DNA from: Deltaproteobacteria bacterium
GTDB lineage: Bacteria; Desulfobacterota; Desulfobulbia; Desulfobulbales; VMSU01
NCBI GenBank assembly: GCA_024275235.1
Contig: JAJRZN010000085.1
Span: 1 to 35,144 of the forward strand
Length of the DNA stretch: 35,144 nt
Direction of reading: 5' to 3'
The notes beneath the pieces were generated by a model, which was not told the DNA's origin, did not search any database, and was given only the letters and a program-made list of their open reading frames with translations. The translations under genes were made by a program, and so were the position numbers. Shown here one piece after another: positions 1-6,597 of this stretch (the stretch's first letter is position 1; every line of letters begins with the position of its first letter).

Positions 1-330
1 AAAATCATTCAAAGATATGAAGGGTATTACGCCTCTGTTACATACGCCTATCTGGCCTCGCTTGGATTACCGTTAATTGCCGAGGATTCCACCAATAAGG
101 GTCGGGTGGATATGACCATCATTTTATCGGACAAGGTATATGTTATTGAGTTCAAGGTAGACCAACCGGATAAGGCACTGGTGCAGATCAAAGAAAAGGG
201 CTACCATGAAAAATATATTGCCGGTGGGCAAGATGTTTATATTGTTGGTATAAACTTCACTTCAGAAGAAAAAAATATCACCGGTTTTGAGTGGGAGAAA
301 ATTAGCAGCAGGAGCCAGGAATGTGGTTAA
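1..330 (+). CDS. PD-(D/E)XK nuclease-superfamily protein, 3' end only
   Basis: The gene is cut by the left edge. Frame 1 is open from base 1 and ends in TAA at 328-330, giving 109 residues. The visible part carries the core of a PD-(D/E)XK fold as found at the C terminus of the 'AAA-ATPase-like / PDDEXK_9' proteins: an acidic residue in RVDMTI, then VIEFKVD (the E-x-K pair), then the QIKEKGYHEKY stretch with its conserved Gln and Lys-Gly-Tyr. Family members are common accessory genes with a degenerate N-terminal ATPase domain; their function is not well established. The N-terminal part lies outside the window, so full architecture and activity cannot be judged. Confidence 0.75.
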   Translation, partial: KIIQRYEGYYASVTYAYLASLGLPLIAEDSTNKGRVDMTIILSDKVYVIEFKVDQPDKALVQIKEKGYHEKYIAGGQDVYIVGINFTSEEKNITGFEWEKISSRSQECG

Positions 331-454
331 TTGAACGCTTATAAAAATAATATGTTGGCGCTGATGTAAATATTTTGGTTGTGCTGAAAACCAGCTGTTT
401 TCGACAAAATGTAACCAGGCCTATTCCTTTAAAAAACAACAGGGTGAATTATAT

Positions 455-1111
455 ATGAAAGAAGCGCGTATTATACTGGCAGATGATCATGTCTTAATCC
501 GCCGGGGGTTGAAAAAAATTATTGACGGTGAAGATAACCTGCGGGTAGTTGGTGAGGCGGCTGACGGTTTGGAATTAATCGCTCTGCTGGAAAATACCCC
601 GGCCGATTTAGTTCTCCTTGATATCTCCATGCCCCATATGCGTGGTATTGAGGCCATTAAAGAGGTGAGGGCGGTGAGGCCCAGGATAAAGGTTTTAATT
701 CTTACCATGCACAGCAGTAAGGAGTTTTTGTGTAGCGCCATGCAGGAGGGAGCCAATGGCTATGCCCTGAAGGAAGATTCTGATGTCGAGCTCATAACTG
801 CCATTAAACAATGTTTGGACGGCAGATGTTATATCTCACCTGTGCTGGCGGATAATTTTCTTCCTCACGAACTGGAGAAATTATGTGTTGGCGGCCGTCT
901 GACCGGCAAGCTGCTTACCAATCGGGAAAAGCAGGTAATTGTGCTGGTAGCGGAGGGCAATAAGAGTAAGGAAATTGCCGATGTTCTGCGGATCAGTATC
1001 CGTACCGTGGAGCATCACCGGGCCAATATCATGCGTAAAATAGGGGCTAAAAATACGGCAGAGATGATTAGCTATGTTATTCAACAGGGGCTTATGCCGG
1101 CAGCTGAATGA
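455..1111 (+). CDS. NarL/FixJ-type DNA-binding response regulator
   Basis: A cytoplasmic transcription factor of 218 residues. The N-terminal receiver domain (about 3-120) has the acidic pair D10-D11, phosphoacceptor D56 in LLDISMP, T84 and K106. The C-terminal LuxR-type helix-turn-helix covers about 154-198 (LTNREKQV, KSKEIADVL, SIRTVEHHRANI). Length and layout are typical for the family. No histidine kinase is adjacent: the gene upstream is a nuclease-like protein and mobA follows 12 bases downstream, so the partner kinase is unknown. It may be outside the window, or the regulator may be an orphan. The ribosome binding site is weak (AGGGTGA about 9 bases before ATG). Targets cannot be read from the sequence. 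Confidence 0.93.
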   Translation: MKEARIILADDHVLIRRGLKKIIDGEDNLRVVGEAADGLELIALLENTPADLVLLDISMPHMRGIEAIKEVRAVRPRIKVLILTMHSSKEFLCSAMQEGANGYALKEDSDVELITAIKQCLDGRCYISPVLADNFLPHELEKLCVGGRLTGKLLTNREKQVIVLVAEGNKSKEIADVLRISIRTVEHHRANIMRKIGAKNTAEMISYVIQQGLMPAAE

Positions 1112-1123
1112 CGCGGGCGGCAA

Positions 1124-1687
1124 ATGACGGAATTCATTAATGAAAGACCCATTGGCTGTATTCTTATCGGTGGTAAAAGCAGCCGGATGGGAAGCCCCAA
1201 GCATCTCCTGCCGGTCAAGGGCGGCAGACTGTCATGGCTTGAGCATATAACCCGTATTTTAACCCCGTTTTGTCGTGAAATAGTTGTTGCCGGGGCCGGG
1301 GAATTACCCCCCGGCAAGTGGCAGCGTCTGACTGATGCCCCGAATTGCGCCGGACCTTTATCTGGTATCCTGGCGGTCAGCCGCTATTGTCCCACGGCCT
1401 CATTTTTGGTTTGTGCCTGTGACATGCCTGATATCTCAACGGCGGCCGTCTCCTGGCTCTTGAGGCAGCGCCGGGCCGGAGACTGGGCTTTGGTACCGAA
1501 GACGAATTTTTATCAGCCTTTATTCGCTTTATACAGCTGGCGGATGGGCCCTGTTTTTGAGGCAATGGTCAGGGCTGGTAAGTTCAAAATAAGGCATATA
1601 TGCGGCATGGAGCATGTGCGGATTGTCCAGCCGCCGTCTCAACTTGTTCCAGCCTGGAATAATATCAATTACCCCCATGAACTCTGA
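1124..1687 (+). CDS. mobA: Molybdenum cofactor guanylyltransferase (MobA family)
   Basis: Predicted to transfer GMP from GTP to molybdopterin-Mo, making the MGD form used by DMSO-reductase-family enzymes, in the cytoplasm. The nucleotide-binding signature is clear: ILIGGKSSRMGSPKHLLP at residues 13-30, with G16-G17, R21 and K26. The metal-binding acidic motif CACDMPD lies near residue 98, and the FAL-Y substrate segment is in the C-terminal half. At 187 residues it is of normal length. It follows the response regulator by 12 bases on the same strand, so the two are probably co-transcribed. No molybdoenzyme is encoded in the window, so its client is elsewhere. Close relatives such as MocA and other small nucleotidyltransferases are harder to exclude than the fold itself. 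Confidence 0.85.
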   Translation: MTEFINERPIGCILIGGKSSRMGSPKHLLPVKGGRLSWLEHITRILTPFCREIVVAGAGELPPGKWQRLTDAPNCAGPLSGILAVSRYCPTASFLVCACDMPDISTAAVSWLLRQRRAGDWALVPKTNFYQPLFALYSWRMGPVFEAMVRAGKFKIRHICGMEHVRIVQPPSQLVPAWNNINYPHEL

Positions 1688-1759
1688 ATCTCGCAGTGCA
1701 ATCACCGTTTCGGCCTCTCTGCCCAAAACATAATAAATCTAAAATGGAGTAGTGAATTT

Positions 1760-2200
1760 ATGAAAAAGGTATGTCTTCTTGTTGTTCTGGCACTGCTGTT
1801 AATCTCATGTTCAAAAAACAGCAGTAACAGCGCGGTTTCCCAAAAAGCCTCCAGCTCAGTTTCGGCGGTGGCTGTCAAGGCCCCTTTCCACAAGGTGCTC
1901 ACCCCGCGGCAGGTTATGCGGCTCATTGGTGAAAATCCTGATTTGCTTATTGTTGACGTTCGTTCACCGCAGGAGTTAAAGGAAGGCAAATTACAAAATT
2001 CGGTGCTGGTTCCATTCTGGAATATCATGAGAGGAAATTATAATCTGCCCAAAAACAGAACAATTCTTCTCTACTGTGCCATAGGAGGACGCAGCTACGC
2101 GGCGATGCAGATAATGGCCAGGAAAGGCTATACAAAATTATATAATCTTAAGGGCGGTATCGCCCAATGGAAAAAAGAAGGGCTGCCGGTAATTTACTGA
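1760..2200 (+). CDS. Rhodanese-domain lipoprotein
   Basis: A sulfurtransferase-type domain anchored outside the cytoplasm by a lipid. The lipobox LLISC places the lipidated cysteine at C17, followed by a Ser/Ala linker to about residue 40. The single rhodanese domain spans about 45-146, with the entry motif LIVDVRSPQE and active-site loop C106-AIGG-R111-S112 (C-x4-R-S), then the usual YNLKGGIAQWKKEGLPV ending. The catalytic Cys is present, so it should be able to carry a persulfide. GGAG lies 9 bases before ATG. It is 72 bases after mobA and followed by a terminator-like hairpin. Its substrate is unknown; polysulfide or thiosulfate handling in the periplasm is plausible. Confidence 0.88.
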   Translation: MKKVCLLVVLALLLISCSKNSSNSAVSQKASSSVSAVAVKAPFHKVLTPRQVMRLIGENPDLLIVDVRSPQELKEGKLQNSVLVPFWNIMRGNYNLPKNRTILLYCAIGGRSYAAMQIMARKGYTKLYNLKGGIAQWKKEGLPVIY

Positions 2201-2209
2201 ATAGTTCAG
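2197..2209. repeat. 13-bp palindrome overlapping the rhodanese stop codon
   Basis: CTGAATAGTTCAG is a perfect palindrome (5-bp arms, TAG centre) whose second to fourth bases are the TGA stop of the rhodanese gene. It shares CTGAATAGTT with the right arm of the palindromic repeat at 2407-2513. It could be a remnant or half-copy of that repeat, or chance. Confidence 0.35.
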
Positions 2210-2262
2210 CTCAGGGGGTCAGGGCTTTTCGCTCGGATTGAGCAGCTTAGGATTTCAATCAA

Positions 2263-2320
2263 TAACCGCGTTTCCACAATCATCGGTGAAAACGCGGTTA
2301 ATTGTTTAAAAAAGATTTTT
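2263..2320 (+). terminator. Terminator-like hairpin after the rhodanese gene
   Basis: TAACCGCGTTT (2263-2273) pairs perfectly with AAACGCGGTTA (2290-2300) around a 16-base loop. It is followed by A/T-rich sequence with a T-run shortly after (TTTAAAAAAGATTTTT). This fits a rho-independent terminator for the mobA-rhodanese transcript, although the T-run is not directly against the stem. Confidence 0.55.
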
Positions 2321-2360
2321 GATTCAGGAATTTATTAAGCCTGCCGTATCTCTATTCCTC

Positions 2361-2385
2361 GTAACTATTCAGCGTGATGCCTAAA
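2361..2385 (+). repeat. Solo left arm of a palindromic repeat family
   Basis: GTAACTATTCAGC (2361-2373) followed by GTGATGCCTAAA closely matches the start of the element at 5287 (same first 13 bases with one change, then CTGATGTTTAAA). It also matches the left arm at 2407-2419. No matching right arm is seen directly after it, so it reads as a broken or nested copy. Confidence 0.6.
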
Positions 2386-2406
2386 AGTGACGAACCCCCC
2401 CGGAGC

Positions 2407-2513
2407 GTAACTGTTCAGCAGTGCTCCAGGTTTGTTTATTTAGGACTTCGAAGCATACTTTGGTATTCGAGAAGTCCTAAATGGGCAAAGATGGAGTGCT
2501 GCTGAATAGTTAC
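2407..2513. repeat. 107-bp palindromic repeat element with nested hairpin
   Basis: The 21-base left arm (2407-2427, starting GTAACTGTTCAGC) is mirrored by the right arm (2493-2513, ending GCTGAATAGTTAC), 19 of 21 positions pairing. Inside, ATTTAGGACTTC (2438-2449) pairs perfectly with GAAGTCCTAAAT (2471-2482), so the whole element can fold into one long cruciform. The right arm ends exactly at the stop codon of the ABC permease on the other strand and may serve as its transcription end. No transposase is present. It is best read as a non-autonomous palindromic repeat (REP- or MITE-like). Together with the entries at 2197, 2263 and 2361 this accounts for the gene-free stretch 2201-2512. Confidence 0.75.
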
Positions 2514-3706
2514 TATTCTTCTTTAATGGCCTGGAGGGGTTCCATGTTTGCCAGCCGGATCACCGGTAATAAGGCCCCGGTCAGGCAGACCAGTATGCCG
2601 ACACCCAGTGCTTCCAGGCTGACGAGAATATTGCCCGGAGTTATGGCGGTGGTGGCGTGCAGCTCTTTGATGATATGGAAATCAGCGGCCAGGAAACTGA
2701 TTAATTCATGGCCTAATACCACCCCAAGCAGTCCACCGAAGAAGCTGATAATCAGAGCTTCTCCAAGGAACAGTTCGAATATATGGCGGCGTTGGGCGCC
2801 AATGGCCCGCAAAATTCCCACCTCCCGCTGCCGTTCATTGGCCATGGCGGTAAAGGTTGACCAGGCCAGTAAAATGGCCAGGACTGATGAAATAATAATG
2901 GTGATGGAAAATATACTGGTTATGTCACTCAAGGTTGCCCGCACCGAGGCCCCAAGGGTTCCCCTGGTCATAATACCGGTAGTCGGGGCGATGGTCTGTA
3001 GTTTGTCGGCCATGTCGTCGAGATCATAGCCCGGCTTTATCTTGATAAAAATCAGGGAAATTTTGTTTTTGTTATATTTCCCCAGGGCCGCTGGTGAGAC
3101 CATATCCAGGTCCTCCTGGCGGATGAAGAGGGCATGATCTAAACCGGTGCCGCTTTTTTTGAGGTGGGCCACCACCTTCACCGGATGGCCGAAAAGGGTT
3201 GGAGTATCAATCAGGCCGAGATATTCGTAGACATAACTGCCGACATAGGCCTCACCTTGTTTGAGGGGCGGGGCATTTTCATCAAGCCAGGCGCGGACAA
3301 TAAAGTCTGTCTTCTGGTCAATGGCCACCACCTGGCCGTCGACAATACTGCAACACCCTGAGGCCAGGGTCTTCAGGTAAATCTCGTAGGTCGCGGCGGC
3401 AACTCCAGGGACGTTTTTGACCTCATCAAATATCTTTTTGTCCATGTAGAAGGTTTTTTCTTTGCTCTCCAGAATAAACTCTTCGGCTTTGTCCATGGCC
3501 TCCACCGGCACCATGACAATATCTGCCCCAAGGCGTTTATTGGCAGCTTCGAGGTCGTCGTTGACCGCCTTATTAAAAAGACGGGCAAAGGTGAGGAGAG
3601 CCACCAGCATCCCCACGGCGAGGATCAACACCAGGTTACGAAACAGTTTGCGGGAAACCCCTTTTAAGGCGATACGAGCAATGGAAATTTTAATTTGTTT
3701 CGGCAT
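2513..3706 (-). CDS. ABC transporter permease, FtsX/MacB type
   Basis: An inner-membrane permease of 397 residues with the FtsX/MacB layout: one N-terminal membrane helix (about 22-42), a large periplasmic domain, then three C-terminal helices around the conserved REVGILRAIGA segment. The periplasmic part contains LASGCCSIVDGQ with a vicinal Cys pair, seen in permeases encoded in the Campylobacter Cj1658-Cj1665 type iron/thioredoxin loci (known family context). It has no ATPase on its own strand. The likely partner is the ATPase at 5375-6043, across the divergent promoter. The Shine-Dalgarno is weak, and a strong terminator (3732-3776) separates it from the gene upstream, leaving only about 25 bases for an own promoter. 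Substrate unknown. Confidence 0.85.
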   Translation of the reverse strand: MPKQIKISIARIALKGVSRKLFRNLVLILAVGMLVALLTFARLFNKAVNDDLEAANKRLGADIVMVPVEAMDKAEEFILESKEKTFYMDKKIFDEVKNVPGVAAATYEIYLKTLASGCCSIVDGQVVAIDQKTDFIVRAWLDENAPPLKQGEAYVGSYVYEYLGLIDTPTLFGHPVKVVAHLKKSGTGLDHALFIRQEDLDMVSPAALGKYNKNKISLIFIKIKPGYDLDDMADKLQTIAPTTGIMTRGTLGASVRATLSDITSIFSITIIISSVLAILLAWSTFTAMANERQREVGILRAIGAQRRHIFELFLGEALIISFFGGLLGVVLGHELISFLAADFHIIKELHATTAITPGNILVSLEALGVGILVCLTGALLPVIRLANMEPLQAIKEE

Positions 3707-3731
3707 AGTCTGCTCACAGAAAAATTAAGAT

Positions 3732-3776
3732 AAAAAAAAGTCCGCCTATGGCATTCTGCCATCTGCGGACTTTTTT
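3732..3776 (-). terminator. Strong rho-independent terminator, both strands
   Basis: AAAAAAGTCCGC (3734-3745) pairs with GCGGACTTTTTT (3765-3776), and inside the loop ATGGCA pairs with TGCCAT. On the minus strand the stem runs into eight T residues. It ends the beta-propeller transcript (3822-5000), but sits in front of the permease gene on the same strand, so it could attenuate permease expression. Confidence 0.85.
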
Positions 3777-3779
3777 ATG

Positions 3780-3808
3780 GCAAGGAGTTACTATGGACGA
3801 CTCCTTGC
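3780..3808 (-). other. Hairpin in the 3' flank of the propeller gene
   Basis: GCAAGGAGT (3780-3788) pairs perfectly with ACTCCTTGC (3800-3808) around an 11-base loop, directly between the stop codon at 3822 and the terminator. It is probably an mRNA-end structure; no regulator can be named. Confidence 0.4.
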
Positions 3809-3821
3809 TGAATGGAAAAAA

Positions 3822-5000
3822 TTAGATTTTCCAGTTGGCATCAATTCCGCATAATACGGCGTGCTGGTCAACACCCTCTTCGTTATGACAGGGTAGACAT
3901 ACAGAGGTGGCCTTGCCGATGAATTTTCTGGCCTTGACATCATAAAGTTTCAACTGGCCGTCCATGAGATAATCATTGGGGCCTAACTGACCTTTAGGGG
4001 CAACCTCAGTGGTACAGCTGGGATTTTTCATGCTGATTTTCTGGGCATTACCGCTTTCCAGGGTCTTGGTTATGGAGGTGGCGATAATGTATTTACTGTC
4101 CGGAGTAAAGATATCATCATGATTTTCTTCCAGCTTGCCCATCATTGCAACATCCAGAACTTTGAGGGTGTGAGCGTCGATGAGATACATGCGGTCGGCA
4201 CCGGAGTTGGCAATGTATTTACCGTCGGGGGAGAAATACTGGCGGAAACTCATGGTCTTGCCGGGGGCGCCGGGGGCGATTCCGTGGGCCAGAACCTTGA
4301 CCTTGCCATGATTTACCAGGGCATCCATGTCGAGCAGAAACATATCCATCTTGCCAATCGGGGCGCCCTGAGGTTTGGCGGCCTCATTAATGGTTATGAG
4401 TAATTCCTTCATATCCGGTGAGTTGGTGCCGTGGTAAAAAAGATAAGGCTTATGGATGTCGGCGGCTGTCCCCTCAAGGAATACCCGGCGGACATGCTTG
4501 AGGTCTGATTTTCTGAAGACATCAATATAGGCCTTGTTGGTCATGGTTATGGGGATAAAATATTTGTCGGTCTGGGCTGAGGCGCAGTACATATGATGGG
4601 TATGAGTGGCCTGAGCTGGAACCGAGACATTGACATCCTCCAATACCTTGCCGGTGAGAAGATTGGTTTTACCAACATGGGGCATGCCGGTGGCGGGATC
4701 GATGTGGTAGGTGGACCAGAACATGATATTGCGGTTCATATTGTCAATTCTGGCGTCATGGGTGGGGTGGGAATCCGCGTCGCCGATAACAACTCTGGTT
4801 AATTTATGGAGCTGCAAGGGTGCCGGTAAAGTCGGGTCGATGGTCATCTCCGCTTTGGCGAAGTGACCGCCCATGCCGGCCACATAGAAAGTGGTGGTAT
4901 AAACTTTTTGGGCCTGACTTGTAGTACCGAGGCCGACCAGTCCCAGGGCCATTGCTCCAATGAGCGCATTTTTCAGTACATTTTTTTTCACAATCTTCAT
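3822..5000 (-). CDS. Secreted histidine-rich beta-propeller with C-terminal heme c
   Basis: A periplasmic or extracellular protein of 392 residues. The Sec signal peptide has a likely cut after SQA (residue 30). The body repeats propeller-like blades (for example FSPDGKYIANSG at 256-267 and FTPDSKYIIATS at 298-309). Histidines sit just before several blade strands: H81, H133/H135/H136, H190 and H294. In known nitrous oxide reductase NosZ, blade-top histidines of this kind (H...DGKY) hold the CuZ copper cluster. The C terminus carries one heme c site, C368-LP-C371-H372, and no CuA motif. Strong ribosome site (GGAGGGAG). The divergent operon encodes NosL and a CxxC lipoprotein. A copper-binding redox enzyme is my inference; a plain YncE-like cytochrome is the alternative. 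Confidence 0.7.
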   Translation of the reverse strand: MKIVKKNVLKNALIGAMALGLVGLGTTSQAQKVYTTTFYVAGMGGHFAKAEMTIDPTLPAPLQLHKLTRVVIGDADSHPTHDARIDNMNRNIMFWSTYHIDPATGMPHVGKTNLLTGKVLEDVNVSVPAQATHTHHMYCASAQTDKYFIPITMTNKAYIDVFRKSDLKHVRRVFLEGTAADIHKPYLFYHGTNSPDMKELLITINEAAKPQGAPIGKMDMFLLDMDALVNHGKVKVLAHGIAPGAPGKTMSFRQYFSPDGKYIANSGADRMYLIDAHTLKVLDVAMMGKLEENHDDIFTPDSKYIIATSITKTLESGNAQKISMKNPSCTTEVAPKGQLGPNDYLMDGQLKLYDVKARKFIGKATSVCLPCHNEEGVDQHAVLCGIDANWKI

Positions 5001-5022
5001 GTCTCCCTCCTGAATAAAGTTA

Positions 5023-5036
5023 TCACCATTTGGTGA
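5023..5036. promoter_or_regulatory. Palindrome in the leader of the propeller gene
   Basis: TCACC-ATTT-GGTGA has perfect 5-bp arms and lies 23 bases upstream of the start codon, just before the ribosome binding site. It could be an operator or a small mRNA hairpin. It resembles, but does not match, the RCYAC-N3-GTRGY dyads at 5255 and 14869. Confidence 0.35.
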
Positions 5037-5045
5037 CTAATTGTC

Positions 5046-5092
5046 GGGGCTCTAACAAACAGGCTCTCTTGTTTCCTGACTGTTAGAGCCCC
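5046..5092 (-). promoter_or_regulatory. 12-bp perfect stem-loop in the propeller gene leader
   Basis: GGGGCTCTAACA (5046-5057) pairs perfectly with TGTTAGAGCCCC (5081-5092) around 23 bases. Neither strand shows a T-run after it, so it is unlikely to be a simple terminator. It lies 46-92 bases upstream of the start codon and would be transcribed in the leader. A protein-binding or mRNA-stabilising structure is possible. Confidence 0.5.
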
Positions 5093-5244
5093 ATCTCTCT
5101 CTCAAAGGCTTGGTAAAAAGATGTTGCGGTGATCGTTAATCTATATTAAATAATTAAGGAGTCTTCGCTTTCTCTCTTCTTACCTTACCCTTACCTTTCG
5201 TTCATGTCTTTTTTTAATATCTTTAGACAATCCCAAATTAGTTG

Positions 5245-5272
5245 TTGACATACTACCACTCAGTGGCATAAT
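5245..5272 (+). promoter_or_regulatory. Promoter of the NosL/ABC operon with embedded operator
   Basis: A perfect -35 box TTGACA (5245-5250) is followed after 16 bases by CATAAT (5267-5272). The spacer is largely filled by the dyad ACCAC-TCA-GTGGC (5255-5267). A protein bound there would block RNA polymerase, so repression is the simplest reading. Transcription would start near 5279, about 96 bases before the first gene. Confidence 0.6.
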
Positions 5273-5286
5273 TACAAGAAAAAAAT

Positions 5287-5345
5287 GTAACTGTTCAGCC
5301 TGATGTTTAAATGTATCGGTTGGTGGAATATTGCTGAATAATTAC
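5287..5345. repeat. 59-bp copy of the palindromic repeat family
   Basis: It starts with GTAACTGTTCAGC (5287-5299) and ends with GCTGAATAATTAC (5333-5345), the same arm sequences as the element at 2407-2513 with one or two changes, but with a shorter and unrelated centre. It lies in the predicted 5' leader of the operon, where the arms could form a hairpin ahead of the ATPase ribosome site. Confidence 0.65.
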
Positions 5346-5374
5346 CCAGAAAAACAAAAAAGAAGGGGGCGTGA

Positions 5375-6043
5375 ATGCTCATTGAATGCAAGCGTATTAC
5401 CAAAACTTATCGCAGCGACAATAAACTGTTGAAAGCGGTGGACGGGGCATCGTTTACGGCTGATAAGGGAGATTTTGTGGTAATCCTGGGTCATTCCGGT
5501 TCAGGCAAAACTACTCTTTTAAGCCTTGTCGGCGGTCTTACCCGGCCCGATGAGGGGGAGGTGTTAATTCATAATACCTCGAACTGGCAGCAGTCGGATC
5601 AGGCCCTTTCCGTTATGAGAAATAAAACCATTGGCTTTATTTTCCAGTTCGCGAGTCTCATCCCCTCCCTGAATGTTCTGGAAAATATGGCTCTGCCCCT
5701 GTGCTTCGGTCATCATCAGCATGATTGTACGGCTCTGGCCTATAAACTTCTCGAAGAAATTGGTCTGGCGGATAAGGCCAAGGCCTTTCCCGGCCAGCTT
5801 TCAGGCGGTCAGCAGCGCCGGGTGGCTATTGCCCGGGCCTTCATGAACAAGCCGGAGATTATTCTGGCCGATGAACCCACCGGCGATCTGGATGAGGAAA
5901 CCGAAAATGATATCCTGGCCATGTTCAGGAGATATAACGAACAGGGCTGTACCTTCCTCGTGGTAACCCATAATAACGAATTGGGTGTCTCGCAGAATAA
6001 TCCCCGTACCCTGCGGATGCGCCAGGGGGTTTTGCATGCTTAA
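5375..6043 (+). CDS. ABC transporter ATP-binding protein (LolD/MacB-like)
   Basis: A cytoplasmic ATPase of 222 residues, typical for a free-standing LolD-type subunit. Walker A is G39-HSGSGKT, the Q-loop is near 91, the ABC signature LSGGQQR at 142-148, Walker B ILADEP with catalytic E167, D-loop GDLD and switch H199. It opens the operon behind a good ribosome site (GAAGGGGGC). The next gene overlaps its last 8 bases. The permease in the same operon (7458) already has an ATPase directly behind it, so this one probably serves the divergent permease at 2513-3706. By family, such pairs move substrates from the outer leaflet of the inner membrane or from the periplasm; the actual substrate is unknown. 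Confidence 0.93.
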   Translation: MLIECKRITKTYRSDNKLLKAVDGASFTADKGDFVVILGHSGSGKTTLLSLVGGLTRPDEGEVLIHNTSNWQQSDQALSVMRNKTIGFIFQFASLIPSLNVLENMALPLCFGHHQHDCTALAYKLLEEIGLADKAKAFPGQLSGGQQRRVAIARAFMNKPEIILADEPTGDLDEETENDILAMFRRYNEQGCTFLVVTHNNELGVSQNNPRTLRMRQGVLHA

Positions 6044-6593
6044 GCCAGATAATTATAAGGTCTCTGCCGGCCGGCTGTTTATCTTTGTCATCCTGCCCCT
6101 CTTACTTTTTACCTCCTGCTCCGGTAATAATCATAAAAAACTGCGTATGGGGGATGTGGCGCCGCCCTTTACGGCCCTTGATCTGCAAGGGCAGAAGATC
6201 ATCCTTAATGCCTATATAGGTAAGCCGGTGGTGTTAAGATTTTTTTATCCCAACTGCCGGTATTGCCGGGCTGATACCGCGGTTTTTAACCAGTATTATC
6301 GGGAGTTTAAAGATCAGGGCCTGTTGATAGTCTATCTTGATACCGCCGCCAGGGGTGAGGATCTGCGACAATTTGTTGATGATCTAAAGATAAAATTTCC
6401 GGTGATTTCAGATGCCAGGAAGGAGGTCGCCGATAAATATCGGGTTAATCTTGTCCCCCAGACCATTGTCTTGAATCCACAGCACAGGATTGTTGCCGCT
6501 ATTTTAGGCGGGGTGAGCAGGGAACAGTTAGATTCACTTCTCGGTAAATTTCTGGTGAAAAAGCCTGTTACCCGTAATTTAAATAAGGAGTAA
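6036..6593 (+). CDS. TlpA/AhpC-type thioredoxin-like lipoprotein
   Basis: A membrane-anchored periplasmic thioredoxin-fold protein of 185 residues. I chose the ATG at 6036, which overlaps the ATPase stop by 8 bases, has AGGGGG upstream and gives a clean signal peptide with lipobox LFTSC (lipidated C28); earlier starts add an implausible Cys-rich tail. The redoxin domain (about 36-175) begins LRMGDVAPPFTALD and has active-site C74-RY-C77, with the cis-Pro region LVPQTIVL. The family reduces or delivers to disulfides and metal sites (TlpA, ResA, Sco). Next to NosL, a role in keeping copper-site cysteines or the chaperone reduced is likely. Peroxiredoxin activity is a less likely alternative. 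Confidence 0.88.
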   Translation: MLKPDNYKVSAGRLFIFVILPLLLFTSCSGNNHKKLRMGDVAPPFTALDLQGQKIILNAYIGKPVVLRFFYPNCRYCRADTAVFNQYYREFKDQGLLIVYLDTAARGEDLRQFVDDLKIKFPVISDARKEVADKYRVNLVPQTIVLNPQHRIVAAILGGVSREQLDSLLGKFLVKKPVTRNLNKE

Positions 6594-6597
6594 ATCA

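Larger units (their letters stand above)
5001..5374. other. Divergent regulatory region between propeller gene and NosL operon
   Basis: This 374-base gene-free stretch holds, in order: the leader palindrome at 5023, the 12-bp stem-loop at 5046-5092, three closely packed TTACC units within 5180-5195 (GGTAA on the minus strand), the candidate plus-strand promoter at 5245-5272 with an embedded dyad, and a palindromic repeat at 5287-5345. I could not place a convincing minus-strand promoter for the propeller gene. Confidence 0.6.

Noticed and set aside
386-402. GAAAAC-N5-GTTTTC hairpin upstream of the NarL-type regulator
   Set aside because: The stem is short and A/T-rich with no T-run or promoter boxes in register; too weak to call a terminator or operator.
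3822-5000. Calling the propeller protein a nitrous oxide reductase
   Set aside because: It is much shorter than NosZ, has no CuA domain, and the DxHHxH-type signature is not present; only the register of histidines is similar.
5256-5272. Sigma54 promoter in TGGCATAATTACAAG before the ABC operon
   Set aside because: The -12 GC is missing at the required GG-N10-GC spacing; the overlapping TTGACA/CATAAT pair is a better explanation.
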